Notes under the pieces: model-generated
What the model was told of the DNA's origin: nothing
Databases searched by the model: none
The model's input: only the letters and a program-made list of their open reading frames with translations
Position numbers and translations under genes: made by a program
In this document: positions 10,398-21,329 of the stretch, in pieces
Numbering within the stretch: position 1 is the stretch's first letter
How the letters are laid out: the number at the start of each line of letters is the position of its first letter
NCBI GenBank assembly: GCA_905221615.1
Contig: CAJNDT010005831.1
Coordinates: 231,501 to 295,500 of the forward strand
Reading direction: 5' to 3'
DNA: 64,000 nt
Origin: Symbiodinium sp. CCMP2592
Lineage: Eukaryota; Sar; Dinophyceae; Suessiales; Symbiodiniaceae

Positions 10398-11852
10398 AAC
10401 CCGCCTGCCCAGATGGTCGACTGCATGGTCTGTGGAGAGAAGGGTGTCGCCAAGCGACGTCCCGGCTATCGGATGACTTGCGCGGACTGCACCAAGTGCC
10501 AGGCCTGTGGCGGGAAGTGGAAACATTTCCTTAGCTTCGGAGTTCCGAGACGATCTTGGGCATGGAGCTTCCCACTTCCGGTCCTCATAGTTCCTTCGGC
10601 TCTGCATTCGGAATTGGCTAGGGCAACGACATTAACCGGAATTTCGGAAAATCTCTATGTCAGGGCCGGTTCTGCGTGGAATGCAGGGGGCCATGGTTCG
10701 AGCCGTGGCTGCAAAATCTCGCAACGCGACCAGACAAGACTTTAGCTGACTTTTTGTGAAAGCCAGGTACTAGGCCCAGGCTTCGCTGACAGGAAATCTA
10801 GCTGAGGAGACCCATAGTTGCAAAAAGTTCATCGACGAATTCGAGCTCTTCAAAGACTTGGAGTGGTTCTTTCGAAAGTGGCTCGTCTGGGTAGGAAGTG
10901 ACCTTCTGGGCGAATGTGACGCAGTTGTTGGAGATCGCAACTGGGATAAGACGAGAGACCAACTTTCGACGGCCAGAGGTTGCAAGGCTTCACTACGTGC
11001 ACGTACGACATGCCGACATGCATGATTGCAGGGGCGAACAAATCGACGACTTCCGCGAGAATCTCCAACCGCCTCTAGACCGGTCCTGGTGCAGGTGCAG
11101 AGTTTTAACCTTTTAACCAGGGGGGCCCACTTCGGTCGCGTGGGAAGGACAGCACATGTAGGCAAAGAGTGGGCAACACCGCAACAGACCCAGGTTTGGC
11201 TACAAGATGTGCCCTGGATGCTTCCAGCCAGTCATCAAGGACAACGAGGACGACTGCGATCACATCTACTGTGGCGGCCCGTCCGCCGTCCAGGGCGGTG
11301 TGATTTTACACTATTGCCCCTTTGTGAGGCTCCTTCAATGAGAGACCTTGTTATTGAGAACCGAGAACAAGAGACAGAGGGAGAGAGAGAGAGAGAGAGG
11401 GGGCGTGCCCTCAAGCCTGGAGAAAGAAAGAGAGAGTGACATAGACGAGGCAATCCGGCGTGCCGAATGGAGTTCTGCTGGAAGTGCCTCGCAAATCGGA
11501 AGGTGATTGAGGTCCATGGGAACCATCACCACAAGCAGCTCTCATGCATTTTCGTGACGCATTGGCTTGGTGTTACGGCTTGTGGCCTGCAGTGTGGTTT
11601 AGTGCGTGCGGCAAACAGCATTTCCGACAGAGCGGCATGTCAGGCCGAAGTGCCCCTACTACTTCGAGTACGATGGCAAAGACCAGCACATGCCTGACAA
11701 GTGTGGCCCGGCCTTAATTTTGACACGATGTGACGGGCAGCCCCCGAGCCCAGTCCCGAGGCGACGTCTGCAAGAAGTCGGGCCCTCGGCTGCGCTGGCT
11801 GCGGTGCGGCGGCTGCGAGAGTCAGAAGCGAAAAAATGGGTTTTTGACGCAG
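10398..11852 (+). CDS. RING2/IBR-type zinc-finger protein, split gene
   Basis: At least five exons can be seen. The first (about 10398-10530) has CMVCGEK, then CADCTKCQACGG. Exon 11194-11276 has CPGC, then DDCDHIYC. Exon 11450-11537 has NPACRMEFCWKCL, then HGNHHHK. Exon 11644-11705 has CPYYFEYDGKDQHMPDKC, and exon 11761-11852 has CKKSGPRL, then RCGGCE. Joined in phase, exons two and three give a C-x2-C ... CDHIxC ... FCWKCL array, the pattern of RING2 and IBR domains in RBR ubiquitin ligases, which bind zinc. The three introns between exons two and five all start with GC and end with AG, and the next exon begins with G. The intron at 11277-11449 contains a GA run. A possible further exon near 10973-11030 (CTYDMPTC) is unproven. 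Start and end are not resolved. Ligase activity is inferred from the fold only; it could be a non-catalytic zinc-finger protein. Confidence 0.7.
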
Positions 11853-11859
11853 GTATGGA

Positions 11860-13125
11860 CGCTGTTGCATCACCCCGCTGGCGTATTCGAAGATGAGCAA
11901 AGCCCAGCGAGAAGGCTCGCGCACTGGGCCCTGAGCCGATAATTCAAAAGGCAGAGAACAGCCGTAACAGTGCAGCCTTTCATTGATACCTTGATGAAAG
12001 TCTTTCGGTGTTGCGGGCGGCAAGGGCCCTGGATCCTTAAACACCGCCGGGATTCAGCAGGCCACCACGAAATCTCTACCCCACGAAATCTCTACCCTAG
12101 CACCTCAAGTTTCTCTCATACTTGCTTGAAACGTCCTGCTAGCAGGTTATCCTCCGGAGGGTTGGACAGCTTATGCTGTCCGAAAGGAGAAGGAGATGGA
12201 GGCAGAAGGGATGCTTGCAACTTTAGTTTGAAGTGGTCTAATGTCACAACTGGAGGACAGCAGACGTTTTCAATCCGGGACCTGCAGTTAGTTCTGTTTG
12301 CAGGTCTGCATAGATCGCAACAATGACAGTAAATCTGCAAAACTGTTGCTGGAGCCAAACGACCTCCTGACCGCATGTGCATAGTGCGACATCTTTTTAC
12401 ATTTTTGGCAAGATCATTATGTTTTGTTGCACTGTTCACTCTGTCCGGCAAGAAATGCCAGATCCCAGCAGGCTCACTGCAGTGATTCATTCATGCAAGT
12501 ATTTCGTGTAGGCGGACAAGATTGAGTATGTACGTGTTCGAAGGCATGTTTTTCTAACTAATGTGTGCCGGATTGTTTTGGTCGTCGCTCCCGGCCAAGC
12601 CTGGAGTACTGTAGCTAGACTCGCCTAGTCAACAGCCGCTCAGAAGGCTGAGATATATCAAGATCCCCAAATTGTAATTAGCCGAGTAGTCACTTATGTG
12701 GATCCGTTGATGTAGGTTCTTGGGAAGACAGGCAGTTGAATGACAAACCCAGTGCTTGCCGGCCCTCGGACAAGTGTTGGTTCCTTCGAAACAAACGGTT
12801 ATCGGCACGCGGCTAAGTGTCTACCCTTTTCTCAAGAAAAATTTACCGGTCCTTGAATACGTTTTTACGTTTACTCCAGAACACGGCAGTTATCGACTCC
12901 GCACAACCGTCCATTTCTCCCCAAACAGGCATGTTGTCTCATCCTGTCATGAACCGTCATCTTGTCGTTGACGCACCTCCGCTATGTATGTATGCAGGCG
13001 GGCAGGTAGTATGTGCATGTGTTCGTCTGTCTTTCTCCTTTTTGTCAGTCTGTCCGTCTGTCGGTCTTTGTGCCTGTCTGGCTCATGTATTTCAGTAGGT
13101 ATGCAGGTAGCATGTGCGAGCATGA
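11860..13125. other. No recognised gene
   Basis: Possible 3' continuation of the zinc-finger gene (an open frame at 11970-12070 reads QPFIDTLMKVFRCC) but no border could be fixed. Nothing else was seen. Confidence 0.3.
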
Positions 13126-13126
13126 C

Positions 13127-13157
<31 letters not shown>

Positions 13158-13160
13158 GCG
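13126..13160. repeat. TA microsatellite
   Basis: A run of about 14 TA units follows TGTATATG. It lies next to pyrimidine-rich TCTGTCTG sequence (13020-13080). Confidence 0.9.
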
Positions 13161-13359
13161 TCTTGCCAGGTCTGTTTTTATGTTTCCTTGCAAGCCTGCA
13201 TTCATGTTGTTAGCTTTTTTCTCTCTTTCTTTTAGTTTTTGTGCTAGCTGTTTGTTGGTACGTGTCTTTCTCTGCCTTTGTCACCCTGGCTGCCTCGCAT
13301 TGTTTCTTTTCTGCTCAGCTGTTCGTTGTACATCTGTCTAGCATGTAAAAAGTAGTGCA

Positions 13360-13452
13360 CAGGAGAAGAAGAAGGAGAAGGAGCGCCGAAGGCAACGGCG
13401 CGAGGAACGGAGGCAACGGCTGGAGGAGGCTCAGGCGCCAGTCAGGGTTTTT
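13360..13452 (+). CDS. Possible exon encoding a charged helix
   Basis: One + frame reads EKKKEKERRRQRREER, then QRLEEAQAP, a strongly charged, coiled-coil-like segment. It ends near a GT-containing border (GTCAGGGTTT). No partner exons were recognised, and purine-rich repeats can mimic such protein. It is listed only as a candidate. Confidence 0.25.
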
Positions 13453-13599
13453 TGCTCCCAACGTACTCCCGTCGTTTCTTTGCCTCCGGCATCTTTCGAA
13501 GTGTGTCTGCAGCACCCTTGCTCAGGACGCAGGCATCTTGGCATTTGTGCAGCGCCTGTTCACCCCGAGTAATGCTCCTGAGTCAGGCTAGAATTGGCT

Positions 13600-14520
13600 A
13601 AAATCCTTAGCTCTTCACACTGTGCTTTATGCACACTTCTCTGGTAGATCGATGCCATGCTTGAGAGTGTGACATGGTCACAACCTTGCTTTGCATGTCC
13701 GTGCAATTTTCCCACCCGGCGCTAATCTGCAAAAGCATAGCTCCACAGGGTGCTTTGATCTTTTGCATTTCGCGACTATCAACTGTCTTTGGCGGCTTTG
13801 CTCAATTTGGAAGCCCTTGCTCGTTGATCTTCATTGGAATTACGCTTGGGTGAACGCTAAGAAAGGGACGGTAGCGTTGTTGTAGCCAAAGCATTCCAGG
13901 AACGATGAAGTTTTATTACATTGCAGTTGCGAACTGCCTGAATTCGATCCGCGGTCATGAGAGCGTCACTTCCTCCAAAGTTCTGGACAACTGTTTACAG
14001 CCTTGGTGCTCGCCCGGGTGCTCTTGCATGGGAGACCGTGGGCGGTGCCAGCTTTAATTATGCTTTGGAAGTGTAGCTGTGTCACGGTGCATGCATGCGA
14101 TTGCCGTGTCACAGCCATGCGGCGCTACCTTCCATAGTTCGAGGACAGCTGGTAAAATCTGCCTATAGCATGGAATGTGTATGTGTATGTATCTATGTGT
14201 AGTGATGTGTAGTGTAGTGATTGCTCTAGACATGGTTGTGCCCCCGGTTCACTTCCCCGCCCCCTCCCCATATTTTCCCCTCCCGCCTCCCTTCCCTGCC
14301 CCCGGCTCCCTTGCTATTTACTTATGTCGAGCCGGCCTGAACCCTGAAGCTTCAGCCCTGCAGAATCATTGCTCGGAGGCCTCACCCAACCATTCTACAG
14401 AGCGAAACTCCGAAGCTCAAGGGCCAAGCCTTTCCGCAGAGAAAAGGGGATGACCATACGCAGGGACCATGGGGGTGCCCGCCGGGGCACAACCACGTAG
14501 TATGTCTCATTTGTGTCGAG
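13600..14520. other. No recognised feature
   Basis: Unique sequence with a C-rich stretch at about 14240-14310. No gene was recognised. Confidence 0.35.
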
Positions 14521-14529
14521 TAAGTGTAA

Positions 14530-14575
14530 GTAAGTGTGTGTGTGTGTGTGCGCGTGTCTGTCTGTCTGCACAGAT
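14530..14575. repeat. GT/CTGT microsatellite
   Basis: GTGTGTGT followed by CTGTCTGTCTG. Simple repeat only. Confidence 0.85.
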
Positions 14576-15017
14576 TGTGTATCAAAGTTTGTGTGGCAGG
14601 GAACTAGCTTTGAAACTCCAGACCGCCAGGGTCCTGCCGGGCCAACGGTCGAGATGGAGCAGAACGTTCAGGAAGGGCTCTTTCGAGGCGGATCCGCAGT
14701 TTGTAAAACTATCAGGTAGCTTCAGGATGTCCCCTTACAGTGACAAGGGAACTGACTGAGGCATCGTTTCCGTCATGCCACTGAGGTTTATCTTTTCGCT
14801 TGATGCCCTTGGTTAAGAGCAAGCAAGAAACGACACAAGCATGGTAGTTGCTATGCTGTCGCTCTTGTGCCGTCATTGTTATTCAGCCATGTCTTCTGCA
14901 GCATAGGTCACACATCGGTCTTGCATTCCAAGTGGGCGGTGATGATCATAGCGTTATGAAGAGGGTACATCATGACCGTGGCGAGGAAGCTTAAGTACTT
15001 CGGAGGGTGGTGGCTTC

Positions 15018-15150
15018 CGAAATGCTGATGCTGATGACGATCATGATGATGACGAACATGATGATGACGATCAGGATGACGATGACGATGACCATGAGGA
15101 TGACGATGATGATTATGATGAGGATGATGATGATGTGACGATTGATGACG
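15018..15150. repeat. ATG/GAT/GAC triplet tract
   Basis: About 130 bases of imperfect ATGATGACGA units. The complementary frames give His-rich or Ile/Val-rich low-complexity protein, so I treat it as repeat and not gene. Confidence 0.8.
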
Positions 15151-15407
15151 ATGAGGATTAAGATCATGCTGATGGTGATAACACTTACTACTAACTGCAG
15201 TGGCCGTTGTCGTATCACATTTACTAGCGTTAGCAAAACATCTTTCTGATGCTTTTCTTGTACCGGTAGTTACAGCTCCGACAGAAACAGAGCTATTCCC
15301 AATTACCTGGAAACCAGAGAGCACCCCAGGCCAACAGCTCATGAACATATACGTGCATCTATACCTGTCTGTCTGCATGCATGCTTGCATGTTATATGCA
15401 TAAATGA

Positions 15408-15456
15408 ATGCATCCATCCATCATCCATCCGTCCTCCCATCTATCCATCCATCCAT

Positions 15457-15488
<32 letters not shown>

Positions 15489-15670
15489 GCCTGCATGCAT
15501 ACCTTGGTTCGTTTGTTCGTTCATTCATTCATTCATTCATTAAGCTGTGAATATAGATACACATATTTTTATATAGATGTATATGCATATATGTATATGT
15601 ATATACGTGTATATATATATATATATATATGTATATGTATATATATATATACATATGCACATATAAATAA

Positions 15671-15708
<38 letters not shown>

Positions 15709-15712
15709 GTAA
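15408..15712. repeat. CATC, ATTC and TA microsatellite cluster
   Basis: Three simple repeats lie in a row: CATC units (15408-15485), CATT units (about 15520-15542) and long TA runs interrupted by TATG (15545-15712). Confidence 0.9.
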
Positions 15713-16359
15713 TGTGCGAAAGCAAGCGTCAGCGCCCGGCCCTGCTCCAGCCTCGCTCCGGCGGCCTTTGCCTGCAAACGCCCGCTGCGAGCGGCTCGTC
15801 TGGGGCCCCTGGCAACGGAATCCCCGACAGGCGCCCGCAATCGCGCAGCCGCTGCGCTTTTTTCGTCGAGAAGAGCTTGAGATGCTGGGGTGACGAAGCA
15901 GGTAGGGATTTAAGAGCCATGAAGCAACGGAATGCAAGAGTGCGACTGCGACCTTCCATGTTGACCATGACTGGCATGGTCGTTGATTACCAAGCTCGCC
16001 GGAGAAGATGCTAATTGGTGGCGATGATGAAGAAGAAGATGATGGTGGTGGTGGTGGTCGCGAGGACGAAATGCTGATGTCGATGGCATCGAGTTCGAAG
16101 AAGAATCAGGTGATTATAATGATGCTGGCGGTGATAACAGGTTCTCAACAATGAAAGCACCCGAAACACAAGAAACCCCTCAGTTTGTATGCTGCAGCCC
16201 TAAACCCCGGATGCAAGCCTGAAGCCTTCGAAGAGCCAGGCATCTCAGGATGGAGAGCAGCTCAAGGAGGCTGTTCGAGGAGTAGAGTGGTCCTCAGTGG
16301 CTGTGATGGGTTGATTCAGAGGCTTTCGCCTTCCGTGCTTGAGGGCTGGGGTTTGGAGT

Positions 16360-16420
16360 TGACGGCGTTGGCAGGGAGAGAGGGAGAGAGGGAGAGAGGG
16401 GAAGGGATGGAGGGAGGGAG
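16360..16420. repeat. GAGAGG purine tract
   Basis: GGGAGAGAGGGAGAG-type purine repeat. No function is seen. Confidence 0.8.
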
Positions 16421-16574
16421 AAAGCACGAAGATCTGTGCTGCTCTCCCAGTCTATTCAGGCGTTTTTTTTGTGAAGCTGAGCGTGCAACCCAACTAGCAC
16501 ACTGCACTGGAACAGTATGATCTTCAGAAACCTAGATAGGAGTCAGGGCTGCAAAGAAGTGCGGAAGTTTTCCA

Positions 16575-17036
16575 ATGTACTCCGGCTTTTCGCTGTCCAT
16601 GCAAAGCTGGAGCTTTCACGGGGCAGGATTGAACATTTCGTGTTGGATACTCAGATATCAGGATCGTGTTGACAGAGCAGGAGAGCAGAGTTGCTTTCAA
16701 AAGAGTCTTCGCTCTCCCGAGGAAGCCTCTTCCATGGTGGGCAGGCTTCTCGAGGCAGCAGGGTGCCCACCTGCGGATGCCTGCAGTCTCCTCGCCTCGA
16801 AGTATTTCTCGTGGCTCTCTGCTGAGGCCAGGACCCTCCACCTCAGCCAACCTCTGGAGGCGGATAATCTGCTTGGGGTCGAGATTGCATCAGTTCAACT
16901 CATTGACGCTCGGTTCAATCAGTCTTCGAGCTTATGTACTGGAGTCAACCGGCCCCGCGCACAGCTGGAAGATGCACTCCTAGCTTCGGATTTCAACCCA
17001 GCTTCCGGCTTGCTAGATTGCTGCCCAGTCCTGTGA
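16575..17036 (+). CDS. Hypothetical protein, ORF of 153 codons
   Basis: The + frame from the ATG at 16575 to the stop at 17036 stays open for 153 residues. From about residue 45 it has balanced composition with helical stretches (EEASSMVGRLLEAAG, ADACSLLASKYFSWLS, ADNLLGVEIASVQLIDARF). I do not recognise a family. It ends about 220 bases before the ankyrin-repeat protein and could be an exon of a separate upstream gene. No border motif was fixed at the start, and another + frame is also open in its middle, so the call is tentative. Confidence 0.35.
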   Translation: MYSGFSLSMQSWSFHGAGLNISCWILRYQDRVDRAGEQSCFQKSLRSPEEASSMVGRLLEAAGCPPADACSLLASKYFSWLSAEARTLHLSQPLEADNLLGVEIASVQLIDARFNQSSSLCTGVNRPRAQLEDALLASDFNPASGLLDCCPVL

Positions 17037-17253
17037 ACTAGCAGAAGGCACCAACTTCCTCTAATACCCGGGCTCCGACGATGTTGGCATTAAGAGGTCA
17101 GCACTACAGTGTCCTGCGATACTACGAGAGGATTGGGTTTCAAGTCGCAAGAAGCCCAGAGTTGAACAAGTAAGTGCAGTGCGTTTCTTCCTTTGATGTC
17201 CTTGTGGCCTGGTGTCCGCCCTGGAATGGGACAGCGATCGGCTGCAAGTCGCA

Positions 17254-19842
17254 ATGCTGCGCATATTTGGCGACGCAGAAGAAGAGCTGGCTAACATGTC
17301 CCTGGACGATGTCTGGAACATTAAGACCGTGAAGCAGCAGTTGCACAAGCTGCATGGGTTTTCCGTATTCCGGCAACAGCTCCTGCGGGATGGCAGCAGC
17401 CTGGAGGACGACGATAAAATAGACGAGCCCTGTGACTTGCAGCTGATCTTCTTCAACTTCGCTAAGGCCTCAAAAGAGCAAGCCGGTAAGCTGACAGCCG
17501 CTGCGCAAAGTGGCAGCATCTTCGACGTTGAAGAGATGCTGCAACGCCTCCTCGATCCAAACCAGGCAGACAAGTCTGGCCAGACACCGCTTGTCATGGC
17601 AGGCCTGGGAGGTCATGAGGTCACTGCACGTTTACTTCTGGAGGCCGGGGCTGAGAAGGACTTGCCAGATCCCAACGGCGTGACGGCTCTGATCGGTGCA
17701 GCCAGCGAAGGCCACGTAGAGACTCTTCGATTGCTGCTGGAGGCTGCCGCAGAGATGGACTTGGTTGACAGAGACGGTGACACTGCACTTATGTGTGCTG
17801 CCAGCAACGGCCACGTAGAGATAGTGCGGTTGCTGCTGGAATCGGGTGCTGTAAAGGTTTTGGCGAATTGCGCTGGCCGGACTGCTCTGATACAGGCATC
17901 GATACCAGGCTATGCAGCGACCGTTCGCTCGCTCCTGCTTGCGGGTGCCGGCAAGGACTTGGGTGACAATGCTGGTGACACAGCGCTCATTCTTGCTTCT
18001 CTCGAAGACAACATGGAGACGGTGAGTTTGTTGCTGGAGGCCTACGCGGACACAGACCTGGCCAATCATGATGGGGACACAGCTCTTATTTGCGCGTCCA
18101 GCAAGGGACATGTGGACATTGTGCGTTTGTTGCTTGAGGCCCGCGCTGATACCGACTTGGTGAACGACAGCGGAAGAACCGCCCTGATGAGTGCATGTTA
18201 CCGAGGTTCTGTCGGGACCGTGCAGCTACTCTTGGACGCCGGTGCTGCCAAGGATGTAGCTGACAAGGACTCCGAGACCCCTCTTCTTTGCGCAGCTGGA
18301 AGAGGCCATGCAGAGATCGTGCGACTGCTCCTGGATGCAAGTGCCAACCACCACCTGGCGAAGCAGAACGGTCGGACAGCTCTGATACAGGCATCTTTGT
18401 GTGGTCTGGGAGTCTCTGTGGAGAGCGCGCGCTTGCTCTTGGCAGCTGGTGCGGACAAGGACTTGGCTGACAACGATGGCGACACGGCCCTTATTTGCGC
18501 ATCTGGGAAGGGGCACACCGACATTGTCCGCTTGCTGCTGCAGGCAGGTGCTCAGAAGGACTGGGCGAATTATGGCAGCGACACCGCCCTGATTTGTGCA
18601 TCGAACGAAGGCCACGTGGAAATTGTACGGCTGCTGTTGAAAGCAGGTGCTGACAAGGACCTGGCCGACAATGATGGCGATACCGCTCTGATTTGTGCAT
18701 CAAACAAAGGCCATGGGCAGATCGTCCGCTTATTGATGGAGGCCGGTGCAGACAAGGACCTCGCAAACGATATGGGCCAAACACCGCTCATGCACGCGGC
18801 TCTACGAGGATATGTGGAGACTGCCCGACTGCTCTTGGAGGCTGGTGCCGACAAGGACCTGGCTGACAACGACGGCGACACCACTCTGATCTGCACATCT
18901 GGCAAGGGTGATGTAGAAATTGTACGATTGCTCCTGGACGCTGGTGCCGACAAGGACAGGGCGAACAGCGCGAGTGACACAGCCCTCATCTGCGCCGCCA
19001 ATGAAGGCAACGTGGAAACCGTGCGTTTGCTGCTTGCTGCTGGTGCCGCAACGGGTGCAGCGGACAAGGACGGGGACACTGCACTGATTTGTGCAGCTGG
19101 CAAAGGCCGCTCGGACATCGTGTGTTTGCTGCTCGAGTCCGGTGCGCAGCCAAACGTAGCAAACAGCAAGGGTCGCACAGCACTCATTCAGGCCTGCTTG
19201 CGAGGAACTGTAGAGACCGTAAACTTGGTCCTGGAGGCCAGCACCGACAAAGATTTATCTCAGCATGCTTGGCAAGCCCTTATTAACGAATCTCTCCGTG
19301 GTTATGTGGAAGTGATTCGCTTGCTGCTGGATGGTGGTGCTGACCCAGATCTTGCCGACTACCGTGGTGACACCGGACTCGTTTGTGCATGTGGAAAAGG
19401 ACACGTGGAGATTGCACGGTTGTTGATCGCAGCGGGTGCTGACAAGGACTGGGCAAACTATGACAGCGACACGGCTCTCCTCTGTGCAGCCAACGAAGGC
19501 CACGTGGAAATTGTACGGCTGCTGTTGAAAGCAGGTGCCAGCAAAGACTTGGCGGACAACGACGGCGACACTGCACTGATCTGCGCCGCAAGCAAAGGCC
19601 ACGAAGAGGTGGTCCGCTTGCTCTTGGACGCAGGGGTGGACAAAGACCTTGCTAACGACAGTGGACGAACAGCTCTTATGCAGGCATCTCTGAAAGGGTG
19701 GAGGAAGACTGTGACTTTGCTGTTGGATGCAGGTGCTGACAAGGACCTGGCGGATAATGATGGCCAAACAGCGCTGACGTTTTCGCAGAAGGAGGGCTTT
19801 GCAAGAATCGAGAGGTTACTTCGCGCTCAGAACAACCTGTGA
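17254..19842 (+). CDS. Ubiquitin-like/ankyrin-repeat protein, intronless
   Basis: The frame has an upstream stop at 17194-17196. The first ATG is at 17254; a GTG at 17212 would add 14 codons. The product is about 862 residues. Residues 1-60 (MLRIFGDAEEELANM, then FRQQLLRDG and DLQLIFF) look like a ubiquitin-like domain of the kind often placed before ankyrin repeats in dinoflagellate proteins. From about residue 75 to the end I count about 23 ankyrin repeats of mostly 33 residues (consensus GDTALICAS-KGHVEIVRLLL, then AGADKDLADND). One repeat (18394-18480) is 3 residues longer, another is 1 shorter, and the last is partial. Repeats beginning GDT, SDT and GRT recur in order, showing block duplication. 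The protein is probably a cytoplasmic protein-binding scaffold; partners are unknown. It has no introns, unlike the split genes nearby. A possible upstream exon at 17080-17170 (MLALRGQHYSVLRYYER) is not required. Confidence 0.93.
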   Translation: MLRIFGDAEEELANMSLDDVWNIKTVKQQLHKLHGFSVFRQQLLRDGSSLEDDDKIDEPCDLQLIFFNFAKASKEQAGKLTAAAQSGSIFDVEEMLQRLLDPNQADKSGQTPLVMAGLGGHEVTARLLLEAGAEKDLPDPNGVTALIGAASEGHVETLRLLLEAAAEMDLVDRDGDTALMCAASNGHVEIVRLLLESGAVKVLANCAGRTALIQASIPGYAATVRSLLLAGAGKDLGDNAGDTALILASLEDNMETVSLLLEAYADTDLANHDGDTALICASSKGHVDIVRLLLEARADTDLVNDSGRTALMSACYRGSVGTVQLLLDAGAAKDVADKDSETPLLCAAGRGHAEIVRLLLDASANHHLAKQNGRTALIQASLCGLGVSVESARLLLAAGADKDLADNDGDTALICASGKGHTDIVRLLLQAGAQKDWANYGSDTALICASNEGHVEIVRLLLKAGADKDLADNDGDTALICASNKGHGQIVRLLMEAGADKDLANDMGQTPLMHAALRGYVETARLLLEAGADKDLADNDGDTTLICTSGKGDVEIVRLLLDAGADKDRANSASDTALICAANEGNVETVRLLLAAGAATGAADKDGDTALICAAGKGRSDIVCLLLESGAQPNVANSKGRTALIQACLRGTVETVNLVLEASTDKDLSQHAWQALINESLRGYVEVIRLLLDGGADPDLADYRGDTGLVCACGKGHVEIARLLIAAGADKDWANYDSDTALLCAANEGHVEIVRLLLKAGASKDLADNDGDTALICAASKGHEEVVRLLLDAGVDKDLANDSGRTALMQASLKGWRKTVTLLLDAGADKDLADNDGQTALTFSQKEGFARIERLLRAQNNL

Positions 19843-19849
19843 GGCGTGT

Positions 19850-20655
19850 TGGATCAGTAAAGTGACATGCGTGACGGTGGACTCGCGAAACTGTTACGGC
19901 TTGATGGACACCTGCACTGTGCTCGAGTGCTCGAGCTGCAGCATGGACAAGGAAGGACCACGCCAGAGGTGAATCTGCCAGCAGATTGCGCTTCTCGTCC
20001 TCTCCCAGACCTTGACCTTGGCATTCGTGCCACTATCTGACTGTTGAGACCGTTGAAGCTTGCAGATCTGGATGCCTCCGCGCCAACAAGCCTTGGCTCA
20101 TGTGTGGCATGTACCTGTCTTGTGCGTAAAGCACATGCAGCATGTCGGAAAAAAGCGCGAAGAAACAATAGCTATTACAGCAGTGCCATGACCATAGCAT
20201 CACACTGCATGCAAGACCTTAAGTTTCGCGCTGGCCAGTACCGCCTTCATCAGGCCAACGCAAGGCAAACCTACACCGGCCTCTTGCGAAAATGCAAAGG
20301 CCGGCAAGCGTGGGATTCGTAGCAGCACTTCGTTTTTTTGACACACTCGGATTTGATGTCATCTCTTTCCTGGGCTGGGCCTTGCTTGGAAGCGTCGTTG
20401 CTTATGTTGTTTCCAGGCAGACGCAGCCTCACGAACTCGTATCGAAGTTCCTGCCATGTTGACATCCACAAGTTTGCAGTGCATGTGCCTTCGGCTACCC
20501 GTTTAAACTGTAAACTGTAAGCTGCCACTCGCGAAATGAGCTGAGCTCTGGTGTGTGGCGCTTCGATGTTCCCGTGACTGGCAGGGGTTGGTGGCTTGGA
20601 ACTGGAGGCACGGACTTCCCACATTCTCTGGTTGTGGAGAGTTTCGCACCTCGAC
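19850..20655. other. No recognised feature
   Basis: Sequence downstream of the ankyrin gene, probably 3' untranslated and intergenic. No gene was recognised. Confidence 0.4.
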
Positions 20656-20659
20656 CACG

Positions 20660-21325
20660 ACGACGCTTCAGGTATACTCCTACTGCGAGATACTCCTACT
20701 GCGACGACAACGACTGCTGTCGCTACCGCTGTCGCTATCGCTGTCGCTACTGCTATCGCTACCCCTATCGCTGCCGCTTTCGCTGCCCCTATCGCTACTT
20801 CTGCGACTACCCCTACCACTACCGCTACCACCACCTCTAGCACGGCCACTGCGACTACGCTGCAACATCAATTGCGACGATGCGAATGACGATGACGATT
20901 ACTACTGCTACCCTGCCAGTGCTACAGCTACTGCAACTGCTTACTGCTACTGCAACTTTAAGCCGCTACAGTTGCTACTACCACGGCTACTACGACGACT
21001 AAGACTGCTACGACTACTACGACATCTGCGGCTGCTACGGCTGCTAGGACAACTACGACCTTTGGGCGACTAGTACTGGTACTCTACTACTGCTACTGCT
21101 ACTGCGGCTGCTGCTGCTACTACTGCCGCTGCTACCACTATTATCACTACTACCACTACCACTTCCACTAGCTCTAGTACGAGACGAGCATTACCAGTAC
21201 CTCCTCCACCAGCATCACTGGCACTTCGACGGCTACCCCTGCCCGCTACCCTACCACTTCTAGTGCCATTACCACTATCACCACGACCACTTGAACGATG
21301 ACGACGACGATGACGACGACACAAC
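20660..21325. repeat. CTA/CTG/ACG triplet-repeat block
   Basis: About 660 bases of imperfect triplets: CGCTAT, GCTACT, CGACTA, then ACGACG. All three frames stay open over parts of it and give single-residue-biased protein (Arg/Tyr/Cys, Leu/Ser, or Thr/Ala), which marks it as repeat. A similar block lies at 52820-53520. Confidence 0.85.
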
Positions 21326-21329
21326 AACC

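Noticed and set aside
15408-15545. Regular short repeats considered as a CRISPR array
   Set aside because: Units are 4 bases long without spacers, and the genome is eukaryotic. No CRISPR array exists in the window.
18086-19767. Long minus-strand open frames across the ankyrin gene
   Set aside because: They are shadows of the regular 99-base repeat on the other strand, with Ser/Pro or Leu/Cys bias and no family motif.
20680-20871. Minus-strand RS/RG-rich frame resembling an SR protein
   Set aside because: It is produced by the triplet repeat. Unlike the frame at 5592 it has no non-repetitive lead-in and all other frames are equally open.
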